From Acidimicrobiaceae bacterium (GTDB lineage: Bacteria; Actinomycetota; Acidimicrobiia; Acidimicrobiales; Ilumatobacteraceae): a stretch of DNA of 64,000 bases. The first letter of the stretch is position 1, and each line of letters starts with the position of its first letter. The notes beneath the pieces were generated by a model, which ran no database searches, had not been told where the DNA came from, and worked only from the letters and a program-made list of their open reading frames with translations. Positions 1-8,566 of this stretch are shown here, piece by piece. The stretch spans positions 1 through 64,000 of the forward strand of contig CANIHL010000003.1 of the NCBI GenBank assembly GCA_947467375.1. The letters are read 5' to 3'. The translations under genes were made by a program, and so were the position numbers.

Positions 1-1
1 A

Positions 2-172
2 TCAATGGCTCAATGGTTAATAGGTGCAGGTCGTTTTGTTCCGCCATATTTGGCTTCTCAGGGTATTGCAATGGGTCATGCAGGTGAAGTCCACGTTTCA
101 CTGGATGAGTCGAAGCAGGTTTGGATTGGTGGCGAAGTTTCCGCGTGCATTCAAGGAACTGTTGAGATCTAG
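2..172 (+). CDS. PhzF family epimerase/isomerase, C-terminal fragment
   Basis: The open frame enters from the left edge and ends at TAG after 56 residues. The visible tail reads like the end of PhzF/YddE-like proteins: a QG-x-A-M-G-H-A-G-E-V stretch followed by VWIGGEV and a short strand ending in GTVEI, which corresponds to the second-half barrel of the diaminopimelate-epimerase-like fold. The substrate cannot be inferred; PhzF-family members are mostly uncharacterised isomerases. The gene is truncated by the window edge. Family assignment rests on a short segment. Confidence 0.6.
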   Translation, partial: SMAQWLIGAGRFVPPYLASQGIAMGHAGEVHVSLDESKQVWIGGEVSACIQGTVEI

Positions 173-178
173 TTAATT

Positions 179-254
179 GAATTTGGTACGGATTTGGTAC
201 GACCTCGTGAACGCTCAGCGGGAAAACGGGGGACAGACGAGACTTGGAACGCTG
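179..254. repeat. Dispersed intergenic repeat, copy 1
   Basis: This copy contains two tandem ATTTGGTACG units, then a GACCTCGTGAACGCTCAGCGG-like section and a G-rich tail. The same order of blocks recurs, diverged, near 1292, 3832 and 4680, always outside genes. It may be the footprint of an old integration event, because a tRNA-like 3' end follows directly; that is inference. Confidence 0.55.
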
Positions 255-256
255 AA

Positions 257-346
257 CTCGAGTGATGAAGTGGCGGTTTGAAGCCAGACGGGGTACTGGA
301 CGACACTTTCCTTGGATTTCGATTCCCGGCGTCGCCTCCATTTTTT
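257..346 (+). other. Possible decayed tRNA/tmRNA 3' end with T-run
   Basis: A TTCGATTC T-loop-like core is followed by a stem-like CCCGG, an acceptor-like GTCGCC segment, TCCA and six T residues, which resembles the 3' end of a tRNA or tmRNA. The 5' half of the T stem and a matching 5' acceptor strand cannot be paired convincingly, so it is not an intact gene. The rest of the roughly 490-base gap (173-662) shows no coding region I trust; the 75-aa minus-strand ORF there looks like a shadow of this tRNA-like and repeat sequence. Confidence 0.25.
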
Positions 347-662
347 ATAGCGTTAAATCTGAAATATACACGACTCTTTTTCGTCAGTAAACGCATATTC
401 GAAAATTGGGTGATTGTTGGGGATGCGCAATAGCCAACTGAGGAGCCGCGAATTTCACTTCAATTACATTTATTGTCACAACACCAAACTTGTTTGTTGA
501 CAAAAGGGCGGGACAGGACATCCACAAAATTGATTCCGCGAATCCAAAGCGAACCAAGTTGGACCTGCAGTTCTAACCAAGACTTTCCATTGATCGATCA
601 ACTAATTGATCACGGGCAACTCTGACTTGACAGATTTTTCAAAAGAGATGTACCATTACTGT

Positions 663-1106
663 ATGAGCCGCAGCATCAAAACAGTTACAGGATTCTTTCT
701 TACAGTTCTCTTTCTTTTTGTTGCAACTGAACAAGCATCAGCTGCAACAAAACAATCAATCAAATGGAGAGTGAACGGAGATTGCGTTGATTTGTATGAG
801 GAGTTCCAAAGTGACTACACGGTATATGAAGGTGAATCTTGTGTATTCACGGCAACCGTAAAACCTGTTAAGCCATCCCGAACCGTTGCCCTACAGTGGT
901 TTGACTCTGATACAGGTAAATGGACGATTTATGATCAGGCAAAAACAAACAAATCTGGTGTGGCGCGGGTCGACGTCTACTTTGATACTGACGAATGCTG
1001 GGAGGATGCCTCGTGGGAGTTTCGACTAGGAATGGCTAAACAAGGCGCTTCGCCAGCGATAACTTCAGCACCTTTTTGGATTACGTTTGTCTACGACTGC
1101 AACTAG
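663..1106 (+). CDS. Secreted Ig-like domain protein
   Basis: A 147-aa product when started at the ATG that directly precedes a signal peptide (MSRSIK, hydrophobic core, then SAATKQ). The open frame extends up to an ATG at 606, but those extra residues are polar and unlikely to precede a signal peptide. The mature part is a small beta-rich domain: a CVFTATV strand, LQWFDSDTGKW, and a TNKSGVARVDVYF strand typical of bacterial Ig-like sandwiches. Several cysteines suggest disulfides outside the membrane. No enzymatic motif is visible. It is flanked by repeat copies 1 and 2 and has no operon partner. The function is unknown. Confidence 0.6.
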   Translation: MSRSIKTVTGFFLTVLFLFVATEQASAATKQSIKWRVNGDCVDLYEEFQSDYTVYEGESCVFTATVKPVKPSRTVALQWFDSDTGKWTIYDQAKTNKSGVARVDVYFDTDECWEDASWEFRLGMAKQGASPAITSAPFWITFVYDCN

Positions 1107-1238
1107 ATGACTCTCTCGGTTGTTCTCATCTTTTGAAGATTTGCTTGGCGTAACCCAAGTTCAACTGAGAAGTGAAGAAAGACAATCTTCAAAAAGTTAA
1201 ATGTTTATCTACCGCCCATAATCCATTAATTACCTATA

Positions 1239-1335
1239 GAGGTGCTGGAGGGGATACCAGCCGGTGGCAAGGTTTGGGTTAGGTGGACCTATTTGAAATT
1301 TGGTTCGGATTTGGTACGAATTCGTGAATGCTCGG
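1239..1335. repeat. Dispersed intergenic repeat, copy 2
   Basis: It starts with GAGGTGCTGG, continues with a GGTTTGGGTTAGGTGGACC block, and ends with TTGGTTCGGATTTGGTACG and a GTGAATGCTCGG stretch. The first two blocks match copy 4 (4622-4716) and the last two match copy 1, so this copy links the two halves of the repeat. The 130-aa ORF across it (1242-1634) runs antisense into the P450 gene and is a shadow. Confidence 0.6.
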
Positions 1336-1376
1336 TTGGAGCACTGGAAATCGGACTAGAGAATTCACTGTTGGGT

Positions 1377-2705
1377 TTATCGCTTGATCAGTGTTGGGCA
1401 TCCTTCTGGTCGAAGGGTGAGGAGAAATTCCTCCTTAGGGGAACTTCCGGAAAGTTGCCAAGGGCCAGTAAGGGCGAATTCGGTAAGAAATTCGCGCATC
1501 TCGGCAAGGGCAAATCTTTGGCCTATGCACCCACGACCACCGGCCCCAAATGGCAAGTACGCAGCTGGCGCATCTTTGAATTGAACATTGTCCCATCTAG
1601 AGGGATCGAATCGCAATGGATCAGGAAAATATGAATCCATGCGATGGTAGATATACGGCGAAATCAAAACATTTGCACCCGTGGGTATTTCGTATCCATC
1701 AATCATGATGGCGCTATTCACTTGGCGTGGCAGAATCCAAGCTGGCGGGTGCAGTCGTAATGTTTCAAAGATTATTTGGTCAATACTCTGAACTGGTATT
1801 GGGGTCATGCCCGCTTTTGTGGTCTCGATGATCACCCATGCCAACGTGTTAGCTGTGGTTTCATGTCCTGCTAGTAGAACGGTGAGAATCTCATCCACTT
1901 GGGCATCTGCGTTCCAAAAATCTTTGTTACTTGCTTGCGCTTCTCTAAGGTAGAAAAGGAGATCCGTCTCGTCTTTACTTACTGAGGAGGGGGAATAGAT
2001 CAAATCTTTTGCAAAATCACGCATATTGGCAGAGTGCAGGCTTTCTGCCCGTCGACGTAACCGATATGAAAACAGATGAATCATGTGATTCACTACGAAT
2101 TTCACGACTATCTCGTATGGTCTTCTTGATTTTCTATCTGACAATTCAATTTTTTCAATAACGCGGGTTAGCAAGCGAGTTGCTGTGAGGTATTCAGTTT
2201 CTAGATTGAAATCAATTTGAAATTGGTTCGTAGGCGTTTCTGCCTTGCTCTTGAAAAGTGTCAGCATTGCGGCTTGAAGAGTAAAATCTTGCGAGATTTT
2301 GCGAATATCAACTGATTCTTTGTCTATAACGTTCTGAATCGTTTGGGAGGAAAGATTATTGAAGTCAGAGATGTATTGTTCTATCTCTTTCGATCGAAAT
2401 ACATTCTTGATTGCGTCCAATCGAATTCCATGTTCGGGTTCATCAGCAAGAAGCGTGCCATTTCCAATGCTTTCTCGGGCTATCTCGAAAAAGGTCCCTT
2501 TAGATAGGTTCTCCTCATATTTGATGAGTAAGTCTCGGGCAATTAACGGGTTATTGATCAGATAAAACGAAGAACTCAGATATGAAACAATTGTGATGTC
2601 CGATTTTTGGGACCATTTTGTGAGTAGTTTTTCTGGATTTTTCAGAAGGAATGGCAGGTTGAGAAGAAGTTTTCCAACTGTAATAGTCTGCGTACTTATG
2701 TTCAT
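1377..2705 (-). CDS. Cytochrome P450
   Basis: A 442-aa haem-thiolate monooxygenase of normal family length. The visible marks are the I-helix oxygen-activation motif AGHETT (about residues 279-284), the K-helix ExxR (ETLR, 314-317), an FDPSRW PERF-like segment (about 366-371) and the haem loop FGAGGRGCIG (386-395) with Cys393 as the axial ligand. There is no N-terminal signal or membrane anchor beyond a mildly hydrophobic start. No ferredoxin or reductase gene lies beside it, so redox partners must be encoded elsewhere and the substrate is unknown. It is divergent from the membrane protein at 2783 with 77 bp between starts. It sits among repeat copies and looks AT-rich, consistent with acquisition. 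Confidence 0.95.
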   Translation of the reverse strand: MNISTQTITVGKLLLNLPFLLKNPEKLLTKWSQKSDITIVSYLSSSFYLINNPLIARDLLIKYEENLSKGTFFEIARESIGNGTLLADEPEHGIRLDAIKNVFRSKEIEQYISDFNNLSSQTIQNVIDKESVDIRKISQDFTLQAAMLTLFKSKAETPTNQFQIDFNLETEYLTATRLLTRVIEKIELSDRKSRRPYEIVVKFVVNHMIHLFSYRLRRRAESLHSANMRDFAKDLIYSPSSVSKDETDLLFYLREAQASNKDFWNADAQVDEILTVLLAGHETTANTLAWVIIETTKAGMTPIPVQSIDQIIFETLRLHPPAWILPRQVNSAIMIDGYEIPTGANVLISPYIYHRMDSYFPDPLRFDPSRWDNVQFKDAPAAYLPFGAGGRGCIGQRFALAEMREFLTEFALTGPWQLSGSSPKEEFLLTLRPEGCPTLIKR

Positions 2706-2782
2706 TGTGCCACCATTGGCTTTGTGTTCAATTTAGTGATATCCATGTTTTTGTATCGTTCGTGATAAGAGGAGGCTTGGAA

Positions 2783-3802
2783 ATGGTTCATCAAGTTAGT
2801 TCACCGTACATCAACAAAACGATTAAAAAATCAATTTCAGTTCTGTCTTTTGTATTGTTCATCTTTTGCGTTAGTGACTTGATATCGGATCCCGGTAAAG
2901 AGTTGAATCAAGGGGCCCAATACGCAGCACTTTGGTGTTCACTATGGCTTGTAGTTGGACCCCAATTGGCTTTTAGGTGGCATCTCAAATGGGGTGAATT
3001 CCATGATTTTTTAACTTCCTTCAGTCTGCAAGAACCAGAATTGAGTGTATTCAATTCAGTAGAAGTGAAATTAACTAGATTTCGACTTTTGATTGTGTCT
3101 CTGCCAGTGCTATTGATTGTCGCAGCTTTTCGATTTGGTTATGACTTTTTTGCAAGTTCCTTAGGACTTGGCGATAGCTCACAAACGAAGTTTTGGATCA
3201 TTCCGTTAGTGCTTGGAGCGCTTGTTGCTGGGTGGGGCGTTTGGTGCGCGGTTCGTTCGCTGGTGGTGTCGCTTGCTGTTTCTAAGCATGTTGGAGATTT
3301 TGCTCCATTTGCCGGAGTGGTTTCTTCGACCAGCAAGAAGCTCTCAGATTTTTGTTTCGGAGTTGCATTCATCTTCGGAATTGGTGCGACAGTGGTTCTA
3401 CCAGTTTTTTTCGTTGGTGTTTTTCAAACTACAGGACTGGTTCGTTTAATCATTTGTGCGTTAATAGTGCTTGTGGTCGGAGTAACAGTTGCGCTTTTAG
3501 CATTTCCCGCTTTCGCAATTTCGCGTCAGGTGGAAGGTGAACGCCAACTGTATTTAGATCAGCTATCAATAGAGATTGAACACTTGGTTACTGATCTGCG
3601 TAGCGGTGACCACAATTCTGATGTTGCTGTCTGGAATACAAACGTAACTATGCGGTTAAACGCTTTGTTAGAGATCCGTAAACACGTGATGGTCCACATG
3701 GCTTCTGATTCGGCATTAAAAATGGTTCGACGCATTCCCTTTGTTTTGATCGGACCGATTGGTTCCTCAGTCGCGGCGTGGCTTGCACTTGTCTTCGGTT
3801 AG
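2783..3802 (+). CDS. Multi-pass membrane protein of unknown function
   Basis: The ORF track begins at 2705, but the ATG at 2783 has a strong AGAGGAGG ribosome site eight or nine bases upstream and is chosen, giving 339 aa. About seven hydrophobic segments are visible (for example VLSFVLFIFCVSDLI, LIVSLPVLLIVAAF, FIFGIGATVVLPVFFVGVF, and a final VLIGPIGSSVAAWLALVFG), with a polar loop of about 75 residues before the last one. No transporter or enzyme motif is recognised. It is divergent from the P450 and may share its promoter region. Confidence 0.75.
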   Translation: MVHQVSSPYINKTIKKSISVLSFVLFIFCVSDLISDPGKELNQGAQYAALWCSLWLVVGPQLAFRWHLKWGEFHDFLTSFSLQEPELSVFNSVEVKLTRFRLLIVSLPVLLIVAAFRFGYDFFASSLGLGDSSQTKFWIIPLVLGALVAGWGVWCAVRSLVVSLAVSKHVGDFAPFAGVVSSTSKKLSDFCFGVAFIFGIGATVVLPVFFVGVFQTTGLVRLIICALIVLVVGVTVALLAFPAFAISRQVEGERQLYLDQLSIEIEHLVTDLRSGDHNSDVAVWNTNVTMRLNALLEIRKHVMVHMASDSALKMVRRIPFVLIGPIGSSVAAWLALVFG

Positions 3803-3831
3803 AAAAATACAGTAGACCCAGTTGTTGTTTT

Positions 3832-3895
3832 GAATTTGGTACGACCCCGCCGACTCTCCGTGGGAAGACAAGGGATACGCAAGTTTTGGGGTGCT
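3832..3895. repeat. Dispersed intergenic repeat, copy 3
   Basis: GAATTTGGTACGACC, then CCGTGGGAAGACAAGGG, aligns block by block with the second half of copy 1 (one TTGGTACG unit instead of two). It occupies the space between the membrane protein and the CAP-domain gene. Confidence 0.5.
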
Positions 3896-3910
3896 TGATT
3901 TTCTAGGGAA

Positions 3911-4582
3911 CTAGCAAGAGCCGCCATACCCGAAGTTTTGTGTTGCTACGGATCGGTACCACGCATCCCATTTTCCGATATTGACGCCAACTCCGAGGTG
4001 AGTAAAGCCTGGGTTTAAAATATTTGCTCGATGTCCTGGTGAATTCATCCAGCCCACCATCGTGGCGTTGGGGGAGCTGTATCCCATAGCGATGTTTTCT
4101 CCATAGCCCCAACCATTTGAAGATTCGAAATAACCAGTGCTACGAATCCGGTCAACACTTGCTGTGCCCGTGCCTGGATCGCTATGAGAAAAGAACTGGC
4201 CTTCCAGCATTCGATTGGTGTGTGCGAGTGCAGAGTTAGCAAGACGTGTGCAACTAACCAAAGGATTGAGCCCGGCATTCTGGCGCTCCACGTTTGTGAT
4301 TCGCAAAATCTCTGATTCCCAGCCGCGAGCATCAAAACTTGCTGTCGGTGCCAGCGTGGTCGTGGTCGTGGTGGATGTAGTTGCAGGTTTAAGGATCCAA
4401 ACTTTCTTCTTGCCAATAGACACACAAACCAAGATCCGCACCTTCCCCTTGACCCTGGAGGAACTAATTGCGCCAACTTTCGGACACCTATCTCCAGAAT
4501 TAGATGCAAAGGTTGTGGTTGTAGAAACCAAGGAGACCAGTAATGAACAAATCAATACGCGTCTCAATACCGACATGTGCAA
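3911..4582 (-). CDS. Secreted CAP-domain (SCP/YkwD-like) protein
   Basis: 223 aa. The layout is a signal peptide (RRVLICSLLVSLVS, then TFAS), a short two-cysteine module of about 35 residues (RCPKVG to KKKVWI), a Thr-rich linker, then a CAP domain from about residue 88. CAP hallmarks are NVERQNAGLNPL, HTNRM, FFSHSDP, GENIAMGY and WMNSPGHRANILNP; His and Glu residues typical of the CAP cavity are present. CAP proteins are secreted and their bacterial roles are mostly unknown. The annotated start is TTG; an ATG two codons later (4576) is also possible, but GAGAGGG is better spaced for the TTG. The N-terminal module recurs in the peptidase at 12229. Confidence 0.85.
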   Translation of the reverse strand: MHMSVLRRVLICSLLVSLVSTTTTFASNSGDRCPKVGAISSSRVKGKVRILVCVSIGKKKVWILKPATTSTTTTTTLAPTASFDARGWESEILRITNVERQNAGLNPLVSCTRLANSALAHTNRMLEGQFFSHSDPGTGTASVDRIRSTGYFESSNGWGYGENIAMGYSSPNATMVGWMNSPGHRANILNPGFTHLGVGVNIGKWDAWYRSVATQNFGYGGSC

Positions 4583-4621
4583 ACACTATTACCCTCTCGC
4601 CTGAACCGACTATTACCAATT

Positions 4622-4716
4622 GAGGTGCTGGGGGCTTTCATATGTTTGGCAGGCTTTGGGCTAGGTAGACCTATCCGATAATTGGTTCGAGCGCGTGAAC
4701 CCCGGCAAGAGGGAAC
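4622..4716. repeat. Dispersed intergenic repeat, copy 4
   Basis: GAGGTGCTGG, then GGCTTTGGGCTAGGTAGACCTAT, and AATTGGTTCGAGCGCGTGAAC match copy 2 in the same order with moderate divergence. It marks the right boundary of the repeat-spaced accessory genes. Confidence 0.55.
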
Positions 4717-4864
4717 TTAAAGCATGCTTAATTAAGACGTATAAAACCCGCCAGTTGCTTGCTTGATAAGGGTTAACACTTTGATAAAAAATTTTAACCC
4801 TAGGATGTGGCAGTGGTTCGAGTGGCTTCTGAGAACTACTGACAATCGGCTCCGGAGGATTTAA

Positions 4865-7783
4865 GTGTTTGCGACATCGCGTAATTCCAAGATTGCAGTT
4901 TTTGGCCTCGCAGCCATTTTGGTTCTCACGTCATCCTGCAGTAAGGGCGGTAGCTCTGGCGGAGCTCCCGAATTGTCGGAAGCTGTAGCTACGACGTTGA
5001 GGCCAACGCCAGACGGCTATTCATTTGCAAACTTTTCTGCCACTGGTTCGCCTGAAGAATTTGGAAGCGCTGATTTGGTAGCAATGTTCGGCGAAGGTGC
5101 ATGTGTTGATGGCGTTGTCGATCCGTGTGATCCGATTGCTGAGGCTGCCGCTTGGGCCAGAATGGTGAATCAGGCTCGTGCATCAGGGCATTGCGAGGGT
5201 TTAGTAGTAGAAGCATCAAAACGATTCAATACAGCTGCTTCACCACAGACAGTTGATTTGAAGAATGAAGGTGAGGTGACTCATCGTATTTTTCAAACAT
5301 TTGCTACACAGTTTCTGAAAGAGACGCAAGACGAAACTGCTAGTTGGCAGCAGAAGTCTTTACGTGAGATTGTCAATGAACTGGGCGTTTCCTTTCAAAC
5401 AGGTGTCTTGAAGTATTCGATGGGTTTGTATACGGATACTGGTGGCCATGCGTTATTGCCATATGCAATTGATTTCACTGATCCTGATCATGCGGTAGTC
5501 CATTTGTACGATTCGAATTGGCCGGGTAAGGATCGTTATGTTGAGGTTGATTTAAAGGAAGAGACTTGGAAGTTCTCCTTTTCCGGTAGCGATCCAGCCA
5601 ATGACCCAAAAGCCTGGACCGGTGGCGCTGGCGATATGGACTTGACATCGTTAGATGCTCGGTCAAATTCGTTGTGTCCGTTTTGCGTAACGGAAACCAA
5701 AGTGAAGAATTCGATGCTCGTAATTAAATCGACTGATACAAAATGGTCAATTACAACAGATCAGGGAACGTATTCACCGAGCAACGAAACATTGGTAACC
5801 GGTATCAGCTCACGACCAATAAAAGGTTCAGCAGGCACTATTGAAATCGGGAGTCAAGCCTTTGAATTTGTGGTGTTTGTTGAAGGTACAGATATGAAGT
5901 TGAAGTTTCCTAGTCCTACGAGCGCCTTCGTCTCTCAGGGAACAGCAGTTGTGCAGTTGTTGTCGAGTGAGTCTTCAAGTGCTGAAGTAACGGTTTCTGG
6001 CGACAGCATTTCTGTGAATGATCCGAATATGACAGTGACGGTTGCCAGCGAAAACCTTGTTGCATCTGTCGCGGGTAATAACACTGTTGTCGACATTGGT
6101 GCTGCGCAATTGAATATCGCAACCGAATCTGCCAGTGGTCAGATACTCAATGTTGTTGCTGACGCTCAGACGCCACAGATTGTTGCTAAGGCAGTGGTGC
6201 CTGATGGCTCCAGTGGTGGGGCGCAATTTGTATACACATCGAAGAGTGCTGATGACGTGACTCAAGTTCACGAAGTGTCGAGCAAGGGTGTTGAAACAGT
6301 CAAAGTCGTCGAAGAAACGCTAGATCTGAATGCTGTGACTGCAGAATTGCCCCCGGTCTTAGCTGTGGTCATCGTGAAAGAAGGTTTGCCGCCTCCTGAA
6401 GAGCGCGATTTGTCGAACCCCGCCTATGTTGCAGACCCTGTATTTGTTCCTACGTCTGGCGTAGTGGCATCACGCATTGAAGGTTCACGAGTTTGTGACG
6501 TGCCGGGCTATCCATCGGATTGGATTATTCAGGCAAACGCAACATCGTGTACAGCTCCGGTGTTGCAGTTAGCTTCTGCGAGTGCACAATCACGAAACAC
6601 TGTGGGAAGTGACTGTTCCGTTGGTGGTGTCGATGGAATATGGACAGCTTTCGGTGGATCAGGGACAACTATTTGTTCTCCTCGGATCGTATTGGCTGCA
6701 TCACGCGTAACAGCGCAAAATGCGATCGGACAACCGTGCAGCGAATACGGAATCGTAGGGACGTGGACTTCTGTAAGCGGCATTGTTGTTTGTCAAAACA
6801 ACACAGTGAGAAATGCTGCTTTCGATAATTCCCCGTCTACTACCAGTCCACCAGCAACAGTCCTTTCGACAACTACTACGGCCCCATCAACGACTACAAC
6901 GGTTCCACGAACCACAACAACAACTACAAGCCCGGTATCGGTCCCGTACTTCAATGCTGTTCAGAATCTGACTGCATCTGCCTCTGGCGATGGAAGTGTG
7001 TTCTTGAGTTGGAGCGCTCCTCAAGCAAGTAATTCTGAAATATATGGATATTCAATTGAATTTGTAGATCTTGATGGCGGTGCTGAGCGGGGCGGTTGGG
7101 GTATATGGACTACCGCATCAAACACGTCTTACTCCCTGGGTCATTGGATGTTTGATGGGAATAACCCTGTAACAACCGGATACGGACCAGTTCGTTTCAA
7201 GGTGTATGCAATGTCTGGGCAATGTGTCGGTGTAGGTAGCGGTTCATGTCTATATGGGCCGAAAACAAGTGCTGACGCAGTCGTGCTCAACCCGGGCACG
7301 TCTACGGCAACGACGACCACGACTACGTCGACAACGACGACAACGACAACGACGACTGTCCCATCAAATACAACGACGACAACGACAACAACAACCCCGT
7401 CAAATACAACAACGACTACAACAGTCGTACCGTTTTTCAATGCGGTACAGAACCTCACGGCTACAGCAGCAGCAGATGGAAGTGTCTACCTGAGTTGGGG
7501 CGAACCGCTTGCAAGCACCGGTATTTACGGTTATGCAATTGAATTTGTTGACTTTGATAACAATGTCGAGAGTGGTGGTTGGGGCATTTGGACATACGCG
7601 GCTAATACCTCTTTCACACTCGGTCATTGGATGTTTGATGGGAATAACCCCGTAACAACTGGTTACGGTCAAGTTCGTTTCAAGGTGTATGCAATGTCTG
7701 GAGAATGTGTTGGTGTTGGTAGCGGATCATGTGTCTATGGTCCAAGGTCTAGCGCTGATGCAGTTGTACTAGCCCCAAGCTGA
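4865..7783 (+). CDS. Large secreted lipoprotein: papain/C39-like region plus two GGWGxWT domains
   Basis: 972 aa from a GTG with a GGAGGA site just upstream. A signal peptide ends at a lipobox-like LTSSC (Cys25). Residues about 60-275 carry GHCEGL (Cys110), GGHALLPYAI (His195) and YDSNWP (Asp216/Asn218), the order and local context of a C39/papain-like Cys-His-Asn site. A long beta-rich, Val/Ser/Thr-rich region follows (about 280-650). Thr-rich linkers then separate two copies of a roughly 115-residue domain (PYFNAVQNLT, GGWGIWT, GHWMFDGNNP, then a C-x7-C pair). The fold of that domain looks like fibronectin III. Processing or surface-adhesion roles are guesses. The next related gene is at 8567. 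Confidence 0.8.
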   Translation: MFATSRNSKIAVFGLAAILVLTSSCSKGGSSGGAPELSEAVATTLRPTPDGYSFANFSATGSPEEFGSADLVAMFGEGACVDGVVDPCDPIAEAAAWARMVNQARASGHCEGLVVEASKRFNTAASPQTVDLKNEGEVTHRIFQTFATQFLKETQDETASWQQKSLREIVNELGVSFQTGVLKYSMGLYTDTGGHALLPYAIDFTDPDHAVVHLYDSNWPGKDRYVEVDLKEETWKFSFSGSDPANDPKAWTGGAGDMDLTSLDARSNSLCPFCVTETKVKNSMLVIKSTDTKWSITTDQGTYSPSNETLVTGISSRPIKGSAGTIEIGSQAFEFVVFVEGTDMKLKFPSPTSAFVSQGTAVVQLLSSESSSAEVTVSGDSISVNDPNMTVTVASENLVASVAGNNTVVDIGAAQLNIATESASGQILNVVADAQTPQIVAKAVVPDGSSGGAQFVYTSKSADDVTQVHEVSSKGVETVKVVEETLDLNAVTAELPPVLAVVIVKEGLPPPEERDLSNPAYVADPVFVPTSGVVASRIEGSRVCDVPGYPSDWIIQANATSCTAPVLQLASASAQSRNTVGSDCSVGGVDGIWTAFGGSGTTICSPRIVLAASRVTAQNAIGQPCSEYGIVGTWTSVSGIVVCQNNTVRNAAFDNSPSTTSPPATVLSTTTTAPSTTTTVPRTTTTTTSPVSVPYFNAVQNLTASASGDGSVFLSWSAPQASNSEIYGYSIEFVDLDGGAERGGWGIWTTASNTSYSLGHWMFDGNNPVTTGYGPVRFKVYAMSGQCVGVGSGSCLYGPKTSADAVVLNPGTSTATTTTTTSTTTTTTTTTVPSNTTTTTTTTTPSNTTTTTTVVPFFNAVQNLTATAAADGSVYLSWGEPLASTGIYGYAIEFVDFDNNVESGGWGIWTYAANTSFTLGHWMFDGNNPVTTGYGQVRFKVYAMSGECVGVGSGSCVYGPRSSADAVVLAPS
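6944..7294 (+). repeat. GGWGxWT domain copy A
   Basis: First copy of the domain in the 972-aa lipoprotein. Its central DNA (ATTGGATGTTTGATGGGAA and onward) is almost identical to copies B and D, more so than the flanks, which suggests recent duplication or gene conversion. Confidence 0.8.
7430..7783 (+). repeat. GGWGxWT domain copy B
   Basis: Second and C-terminal copy in the 972-aa lipoprotein, after a Thr-rich linker of ACN codons. It ends exactly at the protein's C terminus, so there is no trailing anchor. Confidence 0.8.
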
Positions 7784-7802
7784 TAACGATGTTGGCTTTA
7801 CG

Positions 7803-8426
7803 TCAATTGTCATTAAGAAATGATTTAAGCGCGAAAAGAGCAATTGCATTCCAGTCTTCGTTTAAATCGTCTTCGCCACTGATGTCAAGAAGTTTGTGGC
7901 CGAAGAACATGCCTTGCTGCCAGTAAGAGAAAGCTCTCACATTTATGTCTTTGCGTAGCCAGCCTTTATCAACAGCAATTTGCATTGTTTCCGCAAGGTA
8001 ATTGCTGCCCTCTACTTGGGATTTCTTGAATTCTTGAGCCAATACGGGTTTGTGCTGTGCAAGTGCAAGCGCACGTATCCGACGACGGCGTAATTCGACA
8101 GATTGTGAATTGGTTGCCGTTTGCACCATGAGTTCGATGGCAGTTGAAAATTCCCGTTTGTCACTAGCACTTTCAACAACTAATCGAAACAGCCGGTTGC
8201 CCTGGTCGTAGTTCGCTACCAAAAGGTGCAATTCAGCGGCGACGATAAAACCGTCTTTGTTTCCAAAGTGGTGGTACAAGGAGCCTTTGGAAATCTTGGA
8301 TCTTGCTAAAAGTCCATCAAGATCAAAATTTGTTGGCCCATTTGTATCTAATTCAGCGATTGCAAGATCTAACAGGCGTTGCCTAGTTGAAATCTTGGGA
8401 CTGGCAGCAGGCTTATTTATGGCCAT
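7803..8426 (-). CDS. TetR family transcriptional regulator
   Basis: 207 aa. The N-terminal helix-turn-helix is clear: TRQRLLDLAIAELDTNGP, then LARSKISKGSLYHHFGNKDGF (about residues 15-60). The rest is the helical ligand-binding half, with no recognisable ligand signature. It is convergent with the 972-aa lipoprotein and divergent from the related lipoprotein at 8567, with 140 bp between, so that intergenic stretch is the natural candidate for its operator; I see no clean palindrome there. Regulation of the neighbouring surface genes is an inference from position only. Confidence 0.9.
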   Translation of the reverse strand: MAINKPAASPKISTRQRLLDLAIAELDTNGPTNFDLDGLLARSKISKGSLYHHFGNKDGFIVAAELHLLVANYDQGNRLFRLVVESASDKREFSTAIELMVQTATNSQSVELRRRRIRALALAQHKPVLAQEFKKSQVEGSNYLAETMQIAVDKGWLRKDINVRAFSYWQQGMFFGHKLLDISGEDDLNEDWNAIALFALKSFLNDN

Positions 8427-8566
8427 AGAGTTAAATTGTTACCCGTTATTTGAACTTTTCCCCCGTTTTAGGTGAATTTAACTATTTTTACTAGCGGGAA
8501 AGTATAGAAAGTTGTAGGATATCCCTTGTAATTATCCAATTAGTTCCAAAACCTTAAGGGGTATCA

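Noticed and set aside
1242-1634. 130-aa plus-strand ORF
   Set aside because: It starts in repeat copy 2 and runs antisense through the P450 haem-binding end; composition is not protein-like.
4215-4604. 129-aa plus-strand ORF
   Set aside because: It is antisense to the CAP-domain gene and contains the Val run expected from the Thr-rich linker.
169-4716. Integron cassette (attC) interpretation of the intergenic repeats
   Set aside because: One copy has a GTTAGGT core-like heptamer, but the other lacks it, inverted core pairs are not found, genes are in mixed orientation and there is no integrase.
7141-7458. Minus-strand ORF rich in Val, and CRISPR-like periodicity in the ACN-rich DNA
   Set aside because: Both are by-products of the Thr-rich linker codons; there are no uniform repeats or spacers.
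8427-8566. TetR operator between the regulator and surface gene
   Set aside because: Only a loose CTTTTCCCCCG / GCGGGAAAG pairing is visible; it is not a convincing palindrome.
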